A stretch of DNA of 64,000 nucleotides from Ailanthus altissimus (lineage: Eukaryota; Streptophyta; Magnoliopsida; Sapindales; Simaroubaceae). The stretch lies in assembly GCA_946807835.1 (NCBI GenBank), contig OX327694.1, positions 5,406,001 to 5,470,000 of the forward strand, in the 5' to 3' direction. The notes beneath the pieces are model-generated. The model was not told the origin of the DNA. It ran no database searches and worked only from the letters and a program-made list of their open reading frames with translations. Position numbers and translations under genes: made by a program. This document shows positions 1-12,108 of this stretch, piece by piece (position 1 is the stretch's first letter; every line of letters begins with the position of its first letter).

Positions 1-499
1 ATGAAAAACTAGTATGCTTACTGAGTTTTATACTCATTATAGTTTATGGTGATTTCAGGTAAATAAGGTACATGTGTGCTTAGCGGATTTGGCAAGGCTT
101 CTGCTGTTCCTTGGGTTCCTTAAGTTGTTAGGTTGCTAAGTGTTTCATTTGGGGACACGTGGGATAAGATATTTGATTTGTCCCTATTGAATAAATACCT
201 ATGTATTATTTTATTGTGTGTGGTTGGACTTAGTTTAAGTTTCACCAAGTGTAGTAATGGATTGATTTTAAGTAAGAATTTACAATGAATATATTCTGGG
301 CTTCCAGTAACAAAGTTGCTACTGGTGACGTAGTAGAGTGTTAACCTCTGAGAAAACTCTGCGTATCTCCGGTTTACTAATTGTCCCAGTCATAATTCAA
401 TTGCTATAATTCTGAAAGAAATTAAAATGAATGTTTAAGTATTATTGAATGAATGTAAGTGATGTCGTGTGTCAGATCTTTTGGGTCTGGGGCGTGACA
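1..499 (+). repeat. Probable 3' part of an LTR (Gypsy-like), cut by the window edge
   Basis: This stretch has no usable ORF. It ends in a G-rich GGGGCGTGACA, the kind of ending common in plant Gypsy LTRs (family knowledge from memory). The 5' end lies outside the window and no internal domain is visible, so the assignment rests on the terminus and overall look only. Confidence 0.35.
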
Positions 500-1033
500 C
501 CTTATACTTGGCACAATAAATTCTTGAAACCATTTACAAGATTTGGTGTATATAACCTTTCTTGTAAAGGGAAGTCTTGATTTATTGTAGACAAATATAA
601 AGATTGGCATAGTAAATAATTGAACCCATTTATAAGATTTGGTGTATAATAATTAATAGAAATAAATACTAATCAATATATAAATGATGATGAACTTTAA
701 TTGTTATATTTTTTGATTGGAACCTCCTTTGTGTGAGGATTCCAATTGAGTTATAAAAAAAAGTTAAATATATTCTTACTTCTTATGCCAAGAGTAGATC
801 CCCGAACCTTAGCGTTTTATTTGAATTAGTTAATTGAATTTATATTTGCTAATATCTTATGCTGCATTAATTATCTTAAAAGTGTTTATAATTTATAATT
901 TTAATTCTACTTCTCTATGGATCGACCATGTTCTCATCGGATTATTTATTACTTCGACAATCCTGCACTTGGGAATAACCTCCTGTATTCTGGACGTGTC
1001 AATAATATAAAATTTTATTATTATTATTATTAT

Positions 1034-1035
<2 letters not shown>
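500..1035. repeat. AT-rich spacer with an imperfect ~97-bp direct repeat
   Basis: A block at about 505-560 (cttggcacaataaattcttg, then CCATTTACAAGATTTGGTGT) recurs at about 602-655 with a few substitutions. The rest is AT-rich without coding signal. An AAT/ATT microsatellite starts near 1015 and runs into the poly(T) of the adjacent SINE. Confidence 0.5.
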
Positions 1036-1071
<36 letters not shown>

Positions 1072-1184
1072 AAGGAGGGATTACAATATTTATCATCATT
1101 TCCGCACCACCTGAGGGGGAGGGGGGTCGAACCCAGGTGGGGATGTGAGACCTTGGGGGCTCAACCAACTTGACTGAGCCCCCA
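1036..1184 (-). mobile_element. tRNA-derived SINE with 35-base A tail, inside an (AAT)n microsatellite
   Basis: Read on the - strand, the head has a tRNA-like A box (ggctcag...AGTTGGTTGAGC) and, about 30 bases on, a clear B box (GGTTCGACCCC), the two internal RNA polymerase III promoter boxes. The body ends in an uninterrupted run of 35 A (plus-strand T run 1036-1070). Plus-strand ATT repeats flank both sides (about 1015-1035 and 1190-1330), so the SINE either landed in a microsatellite or its tail seeded one. It is non-autonomous and has no protein. Confidence 0.7.
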
Positions 1185-1189
1185 TGCTC

Positions 1190-1234
1190 TTATTATTATT
1201 ATTATTATTGCCTCTATTATTATTACCTCTATTA

Positions 1235-1272
<38 letters not shown>

Positions 1273-1274
1273 TC

Positions 1275-1314
<40 letters not shown>

Positions 1315-1330
1315 TCTATTATGTTTTTTT
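1190..1330. repeat. (ATT)n microsatellite with periodic cctctatt interruptions
   Basis: About 140 bases of ATT repeats interrupted several times by CCTCTATT, giving a compound higher-order array. The leucine-rich ORF it creates is a repeat artefact. Confidence 0.85.
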
Positions 1331-1489
1331 ATTTATTTAAAACTATTCTACTCACTAGGTTTGTAAAAAATCATCCCTCACTATTTTCTTTATCAAGAGA
1401 TTGTAGACTTCTTCAGACTAGTGATTAGTTGAGGTGGGTCATGTGGTGATATTTTAGATTATTTTGTGAGCCATATGAGATTCATGGAC

Positions 1490-3108
1490 ATTTTATAATG
1501 TATTAGTAATGACATAGTTACAAAGAGTTACAAATTGTGCTAAAAAATGTTATTATATAGTATGTCCTCAAGATACATCATTCCTAATGTATGGTTGCTA
1601 ACATGGATCGATCGGTATTCATTTTAAATTAGTGTATATTTATATCTGGATTGTCTACATAGTTAGTCTTAGTAGACTATAGACTTAGCAGAAGCTCTTA
1701 TAAGTATACAGGTATTCAATAAGGACTGGGTACTGAACAGACTCGTAAAGACCTCCAATAGACATCCCATAAAGCCATCAATAGAGGGTCTTCTTGAGTT
1801 AAGTAGTATTTGTGGTTCTTTGACTTAAGGCCAAGGTGGACTTGTGAGTAATCTACTATACTTTGGTTCTACGCATATCTGAGAACTTTTATGGTCTGAC
1901 CGTTGGGTATATCTGGGTATGATCCGATGTTCATAGAGATATGAGATCCGTCAGCTCATATAGATAAGTTATATATCTTGAGACTCCAAGAATTGTATTT
2001 CAAGAAGTCTTTTGGTCAAAAGCAGATACCCCAAAAAAGTGTTTTCTGTAGGGTTAAACAACATCCGCAAATAAAAAATATCATAAAGGAGTTTAAGGAT
2101 ATTGTTTTATAGAAATACAAATCTGGAGATATGTTTACAGTTGAGCACATAAAGATTTGACGGTGATGATATGAGTCTTTGCTCTTTCAGGATATATGTG
2201 ATGGAAGGATTATACGGATATAGTTGACATCAACTTGTATAGTTCAACGCTTCATTCTTTAATATTCATAATGTGTGTGTAGGGTATTATTTAAGGACTT
2301 GCGAAAGTGTTCCGTAAGACAAGCGGAGGTGAACCTAGGTAGTCTCACAATATGAAATGTACTCATTAAGCACTGGATTAGCGGACCGGATTAAACGGTT
2401 CAATTCGGGAGAATTTTAAAAAGTAAGATTTGTTCCAGGATCTCTCGAGAAATATGTGTTGTGATTTAAGTGTTAAACCAATTAATTTATTATTTAAATA
2501 AGTTAACTAATGGAATTTAAACATATGGCATAATGGCTCTATGTATGAATGACACGTGTCACATGCATAGAATAAATAGGTGACAAATGGCAAGTGTTGT
2601 GTTACACTTGTCTTCATGCATGAGATATATGAATGATAAGTGTCAAATGCATATTGGCCAAGTTTTTAAAACTTCAAAATTTATGCATTTCGGTCCCTAT
2701 TTTCAAGCTATATATATACAAACTTTGAAAATGTTTCATTTAAGTCTTTTCTCTATAATTTTCAAATGAAAGAATCAATTCGAATTGTTGAATTGTTCGT
2801 GGACAAATTTGATGCTGAAAATTTAGTTTAATGCTGCCATTCTAAAGTTTCAATCCTATGGATTCTTGAAGCCTAGAATTGTTAATTAAAACTCTTCAAG
2901 GTGGACTCTAAGTAAAGAAATGTTCCAAAGGATTCTAAGGTACTCATTCTGAAATTTTTAATGTAACAAGAATTCATTTTCAGTGTGTTTCTTGCTTAGG
3001 AAATTAGTTTCTAATTTTGCTGTGTAATTGTATGCTTGTTAAACATGTATTGAGATATATTTGCAATGAACATACTTCACATACATGTACCATAGATACA
3101 CGTTAACA
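1490..3108 (+). mobile_element. 5' LTR (5'-truncated) of a Copia retrotransposon
   Basis: This aligns along most of its length with 6615-8212, for example ATTGACGGTGATGAT-type and CAAGGTGGACTC-type words in the same order. Its 3' end TACACGTTAACA matches the 3' copy exactly. Directly after it, 3110-3120 (TGGTACCGGAG) resembles the initiator-Met tRNA primer binding site TGGTATCAGAG. The first ~180 bases present in the 3' LTR cannot be followed upstream of about 1490, so the 5' edge is lost or too diverged. Several percent divergence between the LTRs indicates an old insertion. Confidence 0.75.
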
Positions 3109-6100
3109 GTGGTACCGGAGTATATAATGGTGTATTTTTGAGTTAATATGGTGTGTTGAAAGTGTTGGGATGCCTATGAAGTATTAATGTCGTGTTTTAA
3201 AATGTTAAAAGTTATGGGTTCTACCTAGATGAACGTTGGGGCTTGGCCTTGGAACGCTGAGGCATTCATCTTTTGTATGAACGCTGAGGCATTCATCTTT
3301 TGTATGAACGCTGTGGCATTGTATTGTTGAACAATGAGGCATTCAGAGTAATAAATGCTAGGGCGTTATAGAGTATAACACTGGGCGTTAGTGGTTGCTT
3401 GTTGACATATTCAAGTGTTGAATGCGGGGGCATTATGAGACTGAACGTCGATGCTAAAAAAGAGAGTTAAAATTGTTTAAAGAATTATTTTTCTTTTTCA
3501 AAGGTATTATAAAGTATAATTCGGGGTGTTCAAAGAGTTGAACACCAAGGTGTTCAAAAATTTATAATGCTCGGGGCATTCTAAACAGTACACCACATTT
3601 TGTATTTTATGCATGTAGCTTTATGTTAATATAATTATAATTATTATTTGTTGTGTTATTATAAACTATTAATATTTGTTTATGCTGTTAACTACAATGG
3701 GAGCCTTACTAGTGGAGATTAGTTGTGCTTGCATGAATAAATATTCTGATTATGAATTAGATCTGTATGAGATACAAAAAATCATTATAAATTCAAAAAT
3801 ATATCTATTAATTAGATTGAAATGTATTTCATTATGAGATAATATTTATACATAGTCTACCTTACCAATACGGGGTTAGATGAGTCATCTCGATCTTTTT
3901 CAATATTGTTAAAATGTGAGGGATTGGCTAATGTAATCTAGACTATACCGATTAAACATGAGATAACTTATATTACTAAAGCATGAGTACTATCCAATAT
4001 TACTAAAGCTTGAGGGTAGTGTTGGTAACTTATATTTAATCATTAACAAGATAATCTAGAACATATTTACCCAATATTGTTAAAGTGTAAGGATAAAGCG
4101 TGTTTAGGATCAGAAGTAAGGGTTGTATAAGATACAATTGACAAGAGTTGTCTACTTTTTAAATTTTACAAAAGCCAATGTTACTAAAGCCTGAGGTCTG
4201 AGTAAAATACTGATTGGATCTACTTTTTACTGTAAAATTTAAACATTTTAAAATTTTTTTCTGTTTAAAAAATTATGGGAAATATGTAAAACAGTGGAAG
4301 AGTATCTTTAGATAATAAAAAACATATACTGGCTATATCCATGATCTAAAAAGGTTAATTTTAACTATTAGAAATGTTTCACTAAACATCTATTGTCTTG
4401 TCTTATAGAGATAAGATAAAAAGATTACAAGTAATCCGTTAGATACACATACTGGACACACATAAACTATAGGACACCGAATAATAATTATGACTGACTG
4501 TAATGTGAGAATTATTCTAAATTTAAAATAACTTGAATATATCTTAGATCAATAGATGATAAGAGGTGTGTCTGATAAACTTTTTCTAAAGAAGTTTAAA
4601 TTATCAAAAAAGGATAAAGATAATTTGAGAGTTAAGTCATATATATCCTGACCTCAATATCTACTAATATTTAGTGGAAGCAAGTGCATATGTATAATGC
4701 AAGTAGTGTTATGCTTTATCCTGAAAGCATTACTTTTGATATATCCAAAATCCACAGGATGAGAATAAATGTAAAAAAAAATTATTTCCATTATAATGTG
4801 GTTGGACATTGTAAACGTTACAATCCAAAGTACCTCATCATAGATAATATAAACCCCTTAGGTCTCTGTTTACCAAACACTGACATTTCATCAGCATTCG
4901 ATGCTAGAAATAGTTGTATATTAGATACGACTTATTTGTCTCATATCTATAACTTATTGTATAATTTAAGCAATGCTAGGAAGTTGCAAAAGGGAGAAGT
5001 ACATATTCATGTAAAAAATAGAGATTTCTAGAACGATAAAGTTGTTCAGACTTTTAGTTACTTCTCTCTTCTTCACTTGCAGAAGCATTAAGTTGTATGT
5101 ATTTTATTTTGTACTAAACATTATCAGAGAGTTAATATCCCTTCTTATGTGGGACACTAAAGGTTATCATGTAATTGTTCCTTATATTTATAATGTTGAT
5201 AATGTAGCATCAGTTGAATGTCAGTTGATGAAATGTCATTATATAAAGATACAATAGGAAATATCTTAAATAGAAATTGTGGCAAATGAGATTAAGTCAT
5301 ATAGGCGTGAGATGCTTAACCCGTCTAGTTGGGATGGTCAGATACTTAATTTTATCATGGAACCGTATTTGGTTTATGAATCTTATATACAATGAAAGAT
5401 GACCAAGTCTCGCACTATTTGGTGTTTGACATCATACTATTGATTTATTGAATCTAATACATAGTGATGTATATGGTCCAATGAATCATACTGCTATAGG
5501 TAGGTCCTACTTTGTTGTCTTTATCGATTAATATCACAATACGAACAAGTGTTTGTTATAACATAAGTAAAAAATATTTTAAAATGTCCAAAGGGTTTCA
5601 ACTTGAGGTAGAGAAACCAACTGTTATATGTATTAAATGTCTTTGATTAGATCGAAGCGATGAATACATGAGCAGTGAATTTGTAAATTATTTATAGGAG
5701 AATGAGATTTTTGCTCATTATAGTTTTCTAGGTACTCCTCAATACAAAGGTGTTTAAGAGAAAAGAAATCAAACTTTATTAGATATAATTTGATCGATAA
5801 TGACTTCACCAATCTTCTAAGAAATATGGGGTTATGTTATAGAAAATTGTTGCTTACTTGTTGAATAGAATTTCATCAAAATCTATCCCTACTATTCCGT
5901 ATGAGATATAGATTGGTAGAAAATCGATTCTTATATAAGACTTAGAGTTGTCCTGTTTATGTAAAAGTTACCTAACATGATAAACTTGGACTAAAAGGTA
6001 CAAGTATCGATTCAATAGATGTCATAAACACTTTAAGGGATCAGTTTTATAATCTATAAATATCAAAATATTTATTTCTTATAATACTAATTTTCTAAAA

Positions 6101-6433
6101 AAATAGTTTCTTATAGGTAGTGGAGATTATAGAAGGATTAAATTTAGTGAAGTCAATCCAAGATTGAACTTAGTGATGTTAATCCAAGAATTATAGAACC
6201 AAAGATGGAATTTCACACTCAATTAAGTGTGATATCTTTGACACATCCTCTATAAAATACCATATATTTAGAAAAAGTTTTGTTTAAAGAGATGTAATAG
6301 TATTTAGAGTAGATCTTATAGAAAATATAACAGACCCGCTCACTAACGCCTTAACTTCTAAGAGTGTTTGAGAAACACGTAGAGTTGATAGATATTAAAT
6401 ATCATTGTGAATTGCACTAGAACAAGTAGGCAT
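3109..6433 (+). pseudogene. Decayed, internally deleted Copia gag-pol
   Basis: Domains read in order with many stops and frameshifts. 4684-5031 carries a ruined gag zinc knuckle (two of its cysteines are now Tyr) followed by a protease-like CILDTTYLSHIYN segment. About 5380-5420 resembles the pre-integrase CESC...KMTK motif. 5450-5800 is integrase core (LIHSDVYGPMN-like, then FIDY, SDEYMSSEF and TPQYKGV). 5870-5960 continues the integrase C-terminal part. About 6320-6370 is the C-terminal end (ITDPLTNALTSK). Reverse transcriptase and most of RNase H, normally 2 kb, are missing between about 6000 and 6300. The element is dead. Confidence 0.75.
3252..3335 (+). repeat. 27-bp tandem repeat, about 3 copies
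   Basis: Units starting GAACGCTGAGGCATTC begin at 3252, 3279 and 3306. Looser echoes (ATGCTAGGGCGTT, GGGGCATT) run to about 3580. It lies in the untranslated leader of the Copia element. Confidence 0.75.
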
Positions 6434-8212
6434 TGTTGGAGATGGTGCTTACGTGCCATTCCAATTAACAGTAATTATTTCGATAATAATTGTTAATATA
6501 ATTATATGGTAAAACGGTTGTAACATTTACAAACATTATAGATCTAAAAAATTTTGGGTCAGTGTTAAAAGCTAGCAATTCTAAAAGTTGGGACCTTGTC
6601 TAAAATGGAAAAAAGACCCGAGAATGTATTAATAATTATATAGTTGCAAAAAATTACAAATGGTGTTAAGAAATGTTATTATATAATATGTTCTCAAAAT
6701 ACATTGTTCCTAATCCATGGTTGCCGACACAGGTTGATCGGTATTTCTTCTGGATCAATGTATTTCTATATTTGGATTGTTCGAATGGTTAATTTTATTA
6801 AACCATGGGCTTAGCCAAAGCTCGTATAGACATACAGATATTCAATGAAGACTGGGTACTGAACAGACTCATGAGGACCTTCAATAGACATTTTATAAAG
6901 TCATCAATAGAGAATCTTCTTGAGTTGAGTAGTATTTTTGGTCCTTTGACCTGAGCACTATGGTGGGCTTGTAAGTGATCCATTATGCTTTGATTCCATA
7001 CATGTCAGAGACCTTTTATGATATGACTGCTAGGTATCGCTGAGTATGATCTGATGCTCATGGAGTTCTGTGTGCATAGATATGGGATCCGTCAACTTAT
7101 ATGGGTGAGCTATATATCCTAATGCTCTGAGAATTATATTTTAGGAAGTCTTTTGATTAAAATTAGGTACCCTAAAAAAAGGTTTTTGTATGGTTAAACA
7201 ATGTCGCAAAGGAGTTTGTGAATATAGTTTTACAGAAATACAAATCTGAAGATAAGTTTATGGTTGAGCATATAGAGAATTGACGGTGATAATTTGTATC
7301 TCTGCTTTTCTAGGATATAGGTGACAGATGGATTATATAAATATAATTGACTTTAACTTGCATGATTCAATGCTCCATTCTTTAATATCTGTAACGTATG
7401 TGTAAGGGGGCATTTTTCACGAATTTACAAAAGTCTTCTTTAAGACAAATGGAGGTGAACCTAGGGAGTCTCACAATATAAAGTATACTCGTTGAGCACT
7501 AAGGTAACGAACCGAATCAAACAATTTGATCTAGGAGAATTTCAGAAAGCAAAATTTATTCCAGGATCTCTCCAAAGATATATGTGTCATAGTTTAAGTT
7601 TTAAACGAATAAAGTATTAGTTAAATAAGTTAACTAATAGAATTTAAACACATGACATAATGGCTCCATGCATGGAATAAATGGGAGACAAATGGCAAGA
7701 GTTATGTGACACTTGTCTTCATGCATGGGAATCATGAATGAGAAGTGTCAAATGCATATTGGTCAAGTTTTTGAAACTTTAACATTTATGCATTTAGGTC
7801 CCCATTTTCAAGCTATATATATGCAAACTTTAAAAATGTTTCATTTAAGTCTCTTCTCTATAATTTCCAAATTAGAGCATCAGTTCAAGTTATTGAATTG
7901 TTCATGGACAAATTTGATGCTAAACATTCAGTTTAATGTTGTCATTCTAGAGTTTCAATCCCATAGATTCTTGAAGCTTAGCATTGCCAATGAGAACTCT
8001 TCAAGGTGGACTCCAAGTAAGGAAATGTTCCGAAGGCTTTTAAGGTACTCATTTTGAAATTGTTAATGTAACAAGACTTCATTTTTAATGTGTTTATTGC
8101 TTAAGAAATTAGTTTCCAATTTTGTCGCATAATTGTATGCTTGTTAGACATGCATTGAGATATATTTGCAATGAACACAATTCACATGCATTCACTATGA
8201 TACACGTTAACA
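6434..8212 (+). mobile_element. 3' LTR of the Copia element
   Basis: Begins TGTTGGAGATGG just after a purine-containing stretch at the end of the pol remnant and ends TACACGTTAACA (TG...CA ends). It is 1779 bp long and collinear with the 5' LTR from about 6615 onward. A related, more diverged LTR lies at 43386-45343. Confidence 0.75.
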
Positions 8213-8224
8213 CAATCCCCTAGA

Positions 8225-8400
8225 CAAGGTCTTGCAAGTTATCCTATGGGACTGGTACTTGACTAAAATCTTCTTGTAAGGGTCAATACCTCGCATAATA
8301 TCTTGTACGAAGACTTATGAAAACCTTGTATGAAGGCCTACAACGACCTTATACGAGCGCTTATGAAGACCTTGTATGAGACTTAAATGATCAGGCTTGG
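8225..8400 (+). repeat. Short degenerate repeats (cttgtatgaagacctta-type)
   Basis: Words such as CTTATGAAGACCTTGTATGA and GAAGGCCTACAACGACCTTA recur at roughly 20-45 base spacing. No ORF. Confidence 0.5.
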
Positions 8401-8437
8401 AGAGAGCCTAATTGACTAGATCAGGGTCCATGTTGAG

Positions 8438-8646
8438 AACTCAAGTGGTTAAGCTCTTTGAAAGCCTAAGTGACTAACTTGGGGTCCTTGGTGAGAATTT
8501 AAGTAGTCGGGCTCTTTGAGAGCCTAAGTAACCGAATTGGGGTTTTTGGTAAGAACTTAAATGGTTGGACTCCTTAAGAGCCTAAATGACTTGCTTGGGG
8601 TCTTTAGAGAGAACTTAAGTAATTCAACTCCTTAAGAGTTAGTGGT
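8438..8646 (+). repeat. 58-bp minisatellite, left part
   Basis: Three consecutive 58-base units (pattern GAGAACTTAAGTGGT...CTCTTTGAGAGCC...GGGGTCCTTGGT) can be aligned without gaps, and a fourth is cut by the insertion at 8647. The array resumes at 10177. Confidence 0.8.
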
Positions 8647-10176
8647 TGATGAGATAATTCTATATCTTAAAATTGAATGCAAGTATACACTATCGTATGC
8701 AAGTAATAAAGGAATAAAAGAGTTAGATGTCGAACCCACAGGGATAATATCTTTTTTTTAACCAAGTACTAAAACTATGTCTTTCTAGTAATTATTCAGA
8801 AAAATAAAAATCTAAGAATGAATGTAGAAAATATAAAAGCAATGACATAATGTAAAGAGATGTGAAATATAGCAATATAGAGAAAATCTAGGGTTGATAC
8901 TATCCCTCAATATGCTTTCTAATGATTAATCTTTTAATATTTAACTCCCTTAATTCTTGTTATTGACCAAGACACTAATGAATTCACAAGCCTCTTCTAA
9001 GGTTATGCAAGTATACCTAAATTTACTAAATACCTATATTCCTATGGTACTTGTAATAAATTAAGATTTATTAAGATTAAATCTTATTGATCATACATGC
9101 CAATTAGGTATATTCCTATCTTAATTGAAACTTGCATATGTAACATTGAATGTTACTCTACAATTATGCATCAAATTACCTAGGTCTAAATATAATAATT
9201 CTTCTTCTAAGTTTATAAAAAAAATATTATCAATTCATTTACCATATATTGGTCAGATATATTAAAGCATTAAGAACAAGTAATTTGAATAATAAAAAGC
9301 TAAATTTATTAGATATTTGAAAGATATGGCAATTAAGTACATATATTGAGTTCAAGTATTAACCCTAGAAAGAAAATTTAGCTCATGACTACAAGGGAAC
9401 AACGGCAAAAATAATAAGAAAATATGATACAATCAATAACAAACTGATATAGACGTTGAATTGCTCTTGATTGTGCTGCCTTCTTGATGCCAAAGAACAC
9501 CTTGAATCTCTCTCTATGGCTGCTTCAATTAAGCTCCAATTGCTCTTTAAGACTTGTGTTGTATGTTCTTGATGTTTTGGATGTTCTCTAAAAGCTGGGA
9601 ACGAGTGGCCTTTTATAGGAATTGATTTAAGCTTAAAAACTTCAATTCTTGTCGGGTCAGGAATCTCACTACTGTTGGGGCGCTATGTGTAAAAGGTTGT
9701 ATCGCTGGCTGCTTCAATTAAGCTCCAATTGCTCTTTAAGACTTGTGTTGTATGTTCTTGATGTTTTGGATGTTCTCTAAAAGCTGGGAACGAGTGGCCT
9801 TTTATAGGAATTGATTTAAGCTTAAAAACTTCAATTCTTGTCGGGTCAGGAATCTCACTACTGTTGGGGCGCTATGTGTAAAAGGTTGTATCGCTGAAGC
9901 AGTGAAGCTCTGGTGTTGGGTTGTCGCTGACGTGATGGCGTGTTAGCGCTAGGGAGATGAACTGTAACTTAAACATGTCATTTTTTTTTATTTTCTTATT
10001 TTGATTATTGTTCTAGCACTAGAGCGAAAATCCTTATAGCGTTAGAGTGACAGGTCCATATTTATTTAGATCCTTATAAATAACAATAATGTATATAAAT
10101 AGTCATTTATTCTCATAAAATACTAAAATATCAAAATACAAATATGATAAAATATATGACAAATATGCCTTTATCA
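8647..10176. mobile_element. Solo LTR (or LTR-like element), 1530 bp, with exact 5-bp target duplication
   Basis: Starts TGATGAGATAAT and ends CCTTTATCA, so it has TG...CA ends. It is flanked on both sides by GTGGT (8642-8646 and 10177-10181). Removing the element plus one GTGGT restores the 58-bp minisatellite. A 5-bp duplication with TG...CA ends and no coding domain is the signature of a solo LTR; a short non-autonomous LTR element is the alternative. Its orientation cannot be set because no PBS or coding sequence is attached. Confidence 0.75.
9518..9895. repeat. Perfect 189-bp tandem duplication inside the solo LTR
   Basis: 9518-9706 and 9707-9895 are identical as far as I can read (both begin GGCTGCTTCAATTAAGCTCC and end AAAAGGTTGTATCGCT). 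Identity inside an otherwise aged region marks it as recent, or as an assembly duplication. Confidence 0.9.
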
Positions 10177-10440
10177 GTGGTCGGGTCAAAATTTTTGGCA
10201 AGAACTTAGATAATTAACTTTAGTGAAATTTTTAAGTAATTGGGTTATCAATAGCCTAAGTGACCAAGTTATGGTTCTTGGTGAAAGTTTTAATTAGACT
10301 CTTTAGAGAGCCTAATGGGTCGTGCTTGGGTAGAGTTTAGGTGTTTCAGTTCTTGATGAAAAGTAATTGAGCTCCTTGAGAACATAATTAGTTGTACTCG
10401 AGTAGAGTTTAGGTGCTCAGGGTTCTTGATGAAAAAGCTT
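10177..10440 (+). repeat. 58-bp minisatellite, right part (more degenerate)
   Basis: Units continue with AAGAACTTAG...AGCCTAAGTGACCAAG...GGTTCTTGGT and decay toward 10440. This is the right flank of the solo-LTR insertion. Confidence 0.65.
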
Positions 10441-12108
10441 GAAGAAATTCAATTTCTGTTGTGGGTGTACTTGAAAATTTTTAAAATTGCAATAACCAAA
10501 ACTATAATTTCTAAAACTAAAAGGGATTGAACGAAAAAAAAAATCTTTGGGATTTATACCTATGCTCGTACTCGGTGCCTTTTTTTGTCTTTTCTTCCTC
10601 TCTTTCCCGACGAGAACTATTAACATTTTGGTATGCCCCAAGGAGATGTCATCTTTTGACATATTTTTATCCTTTTTTTTTCTTAAGATGCCATTTCTTA
10701 TACATTTTTTTCTTCTTCACCTTTTCGAGGATAAACGCTTCTCTTTTCTTTTTTTTTTAATTTTTATTAAAGAAGATCATGAAGCAACTTTGACTTTTTT
10801 GTCTTTTGAAACTTTTTCTCTTTTTGTTTTCTTAAACAGTTTTTTTTTACAACAAAATACAATATCTCGATTAACTTTCTTTTTTTAACTGATCCACATT
10901 TTATCTTTTTTTGAGAAGCGAGCAACAAATTTTTGTCTTCTTTCGAAAAGCGAACAACAACCTCTTTTTTCTTATCGTGGCAAAGATTATCAGTAGCTTA
11001 TCCCCTTTTTGGTGGCAAAAGTTATTCTGCCACAAAATTAATTTAAAATTTTGGAGGATTAGCATCTGAAATGAATTGGTATTACTCAAAAGGATTTATA
11101 AAATTTAGATATCATTGTGAAATCAAACATTAATACATGAATCAAAATCAAGAACTTTTTTTAGATTGTTGTTTTCTATGATTAGTTTTCATAACTTTTT
11201 GTTACGCTCTTATAGTTGGTATCAAACTATTGACCCGAAAATTTGGATGACTCTCAAATCAACGAGTTAAATTTATTTGTTTGTTTAAAAGGATTTGGTA
11301 AAGACAAAAAAATAAAGATAGAGAGAAAAGGAAGTGATACAAGATATATAGTGGTTCAATCCAATTCGAACTTACGTCCATTTTATTGAGTTTTAGCCTC
11401 ATTCACATGCACTATTGATAAGGTGTTTGCAATAATAGTATAAGACATTACGGCCATTACAAAGAAAATATAATGAGAATGGAAATACATAGAAATTCAC
11501 ATGATTGGGACTCTTAGTGATGAGAAAATTGGCCTCTTGTAGAGAGAAAATTATTGGCCCTTTGATATCTTGGAATGTCATCCTTTTATAATTGAGGTAA
11601 GGTTAAGTCCTATTCTTTTTCCATGTGGTTTTCCCATGTTACAACTTATGTATCAATTCGGTCAATCCGAAATAAATCGATTAAACATTCTATTAGGGAG
11701 CCTGGTCTTGATTGGTGTGTCAACAATTTTAATCAATCATCATTAATCCTAATCAATCCCTATAATTTAAGGGATGCTAACTCTCTAGTTTAAGGGATGC
11801 AATTATTTACTAATAAATTCTATGAGTTTTGGGAACATAATTCCTTGATTTAGGAGACACATTTATTCCCTAATTTGACTAGGATTTCTAAAAAACATAA
11901 GGACCCCTTTTTTAAGGTTAGAGTTTGACTTTAAAATCTGAGGGGAATAGATTCTAATACCATACTATAAGCATATAAACCAACAAGATAAGGTTGTCAG
12001 CAAAATTATCTAAGGCAAGTTTAGGGGGAAAAAAGGGCCTGGTGAACTAAAGCTTCAGTATAGACTAGTGAACACATATAGGTCTCTCGGTAGGCTAACA
12101 TTTATCCA
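10441..12108. other. Gene-free stretch: pyrimidine-rich tract, then LTR-like remnant
   Basis: About 10590-10920 is strongly T/C-biased on the + strand (long T runs with CTTTTCTC words); the ORFs there are phenylalanine/leucine artefacts. About 11220-11700 contains GTTGGTATCAAACTATTGA and a GTGGTTCAATCCAATTCGAA-type motif followed by TACGTCC, wording often seen in plant LTRs, but no boundaries or domains could be fixed. No gene is supported. Confidence 0.5.

Noticed and set aside
893..1168. 91-codon - strand ORF with poly-Lys/Ile
   Set aside because: It is the SINE, its A tail and the AAT microsatellite read as protein.
1184..1366. Poly-leucine ORF
   Set aside because: Translation of the ATT microsatellite.
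10527..10888. Overlapping Phe/Leu-rich ORFs
   Set aside because: Produced by the pyrimidine tract; no motif and no codon structure.
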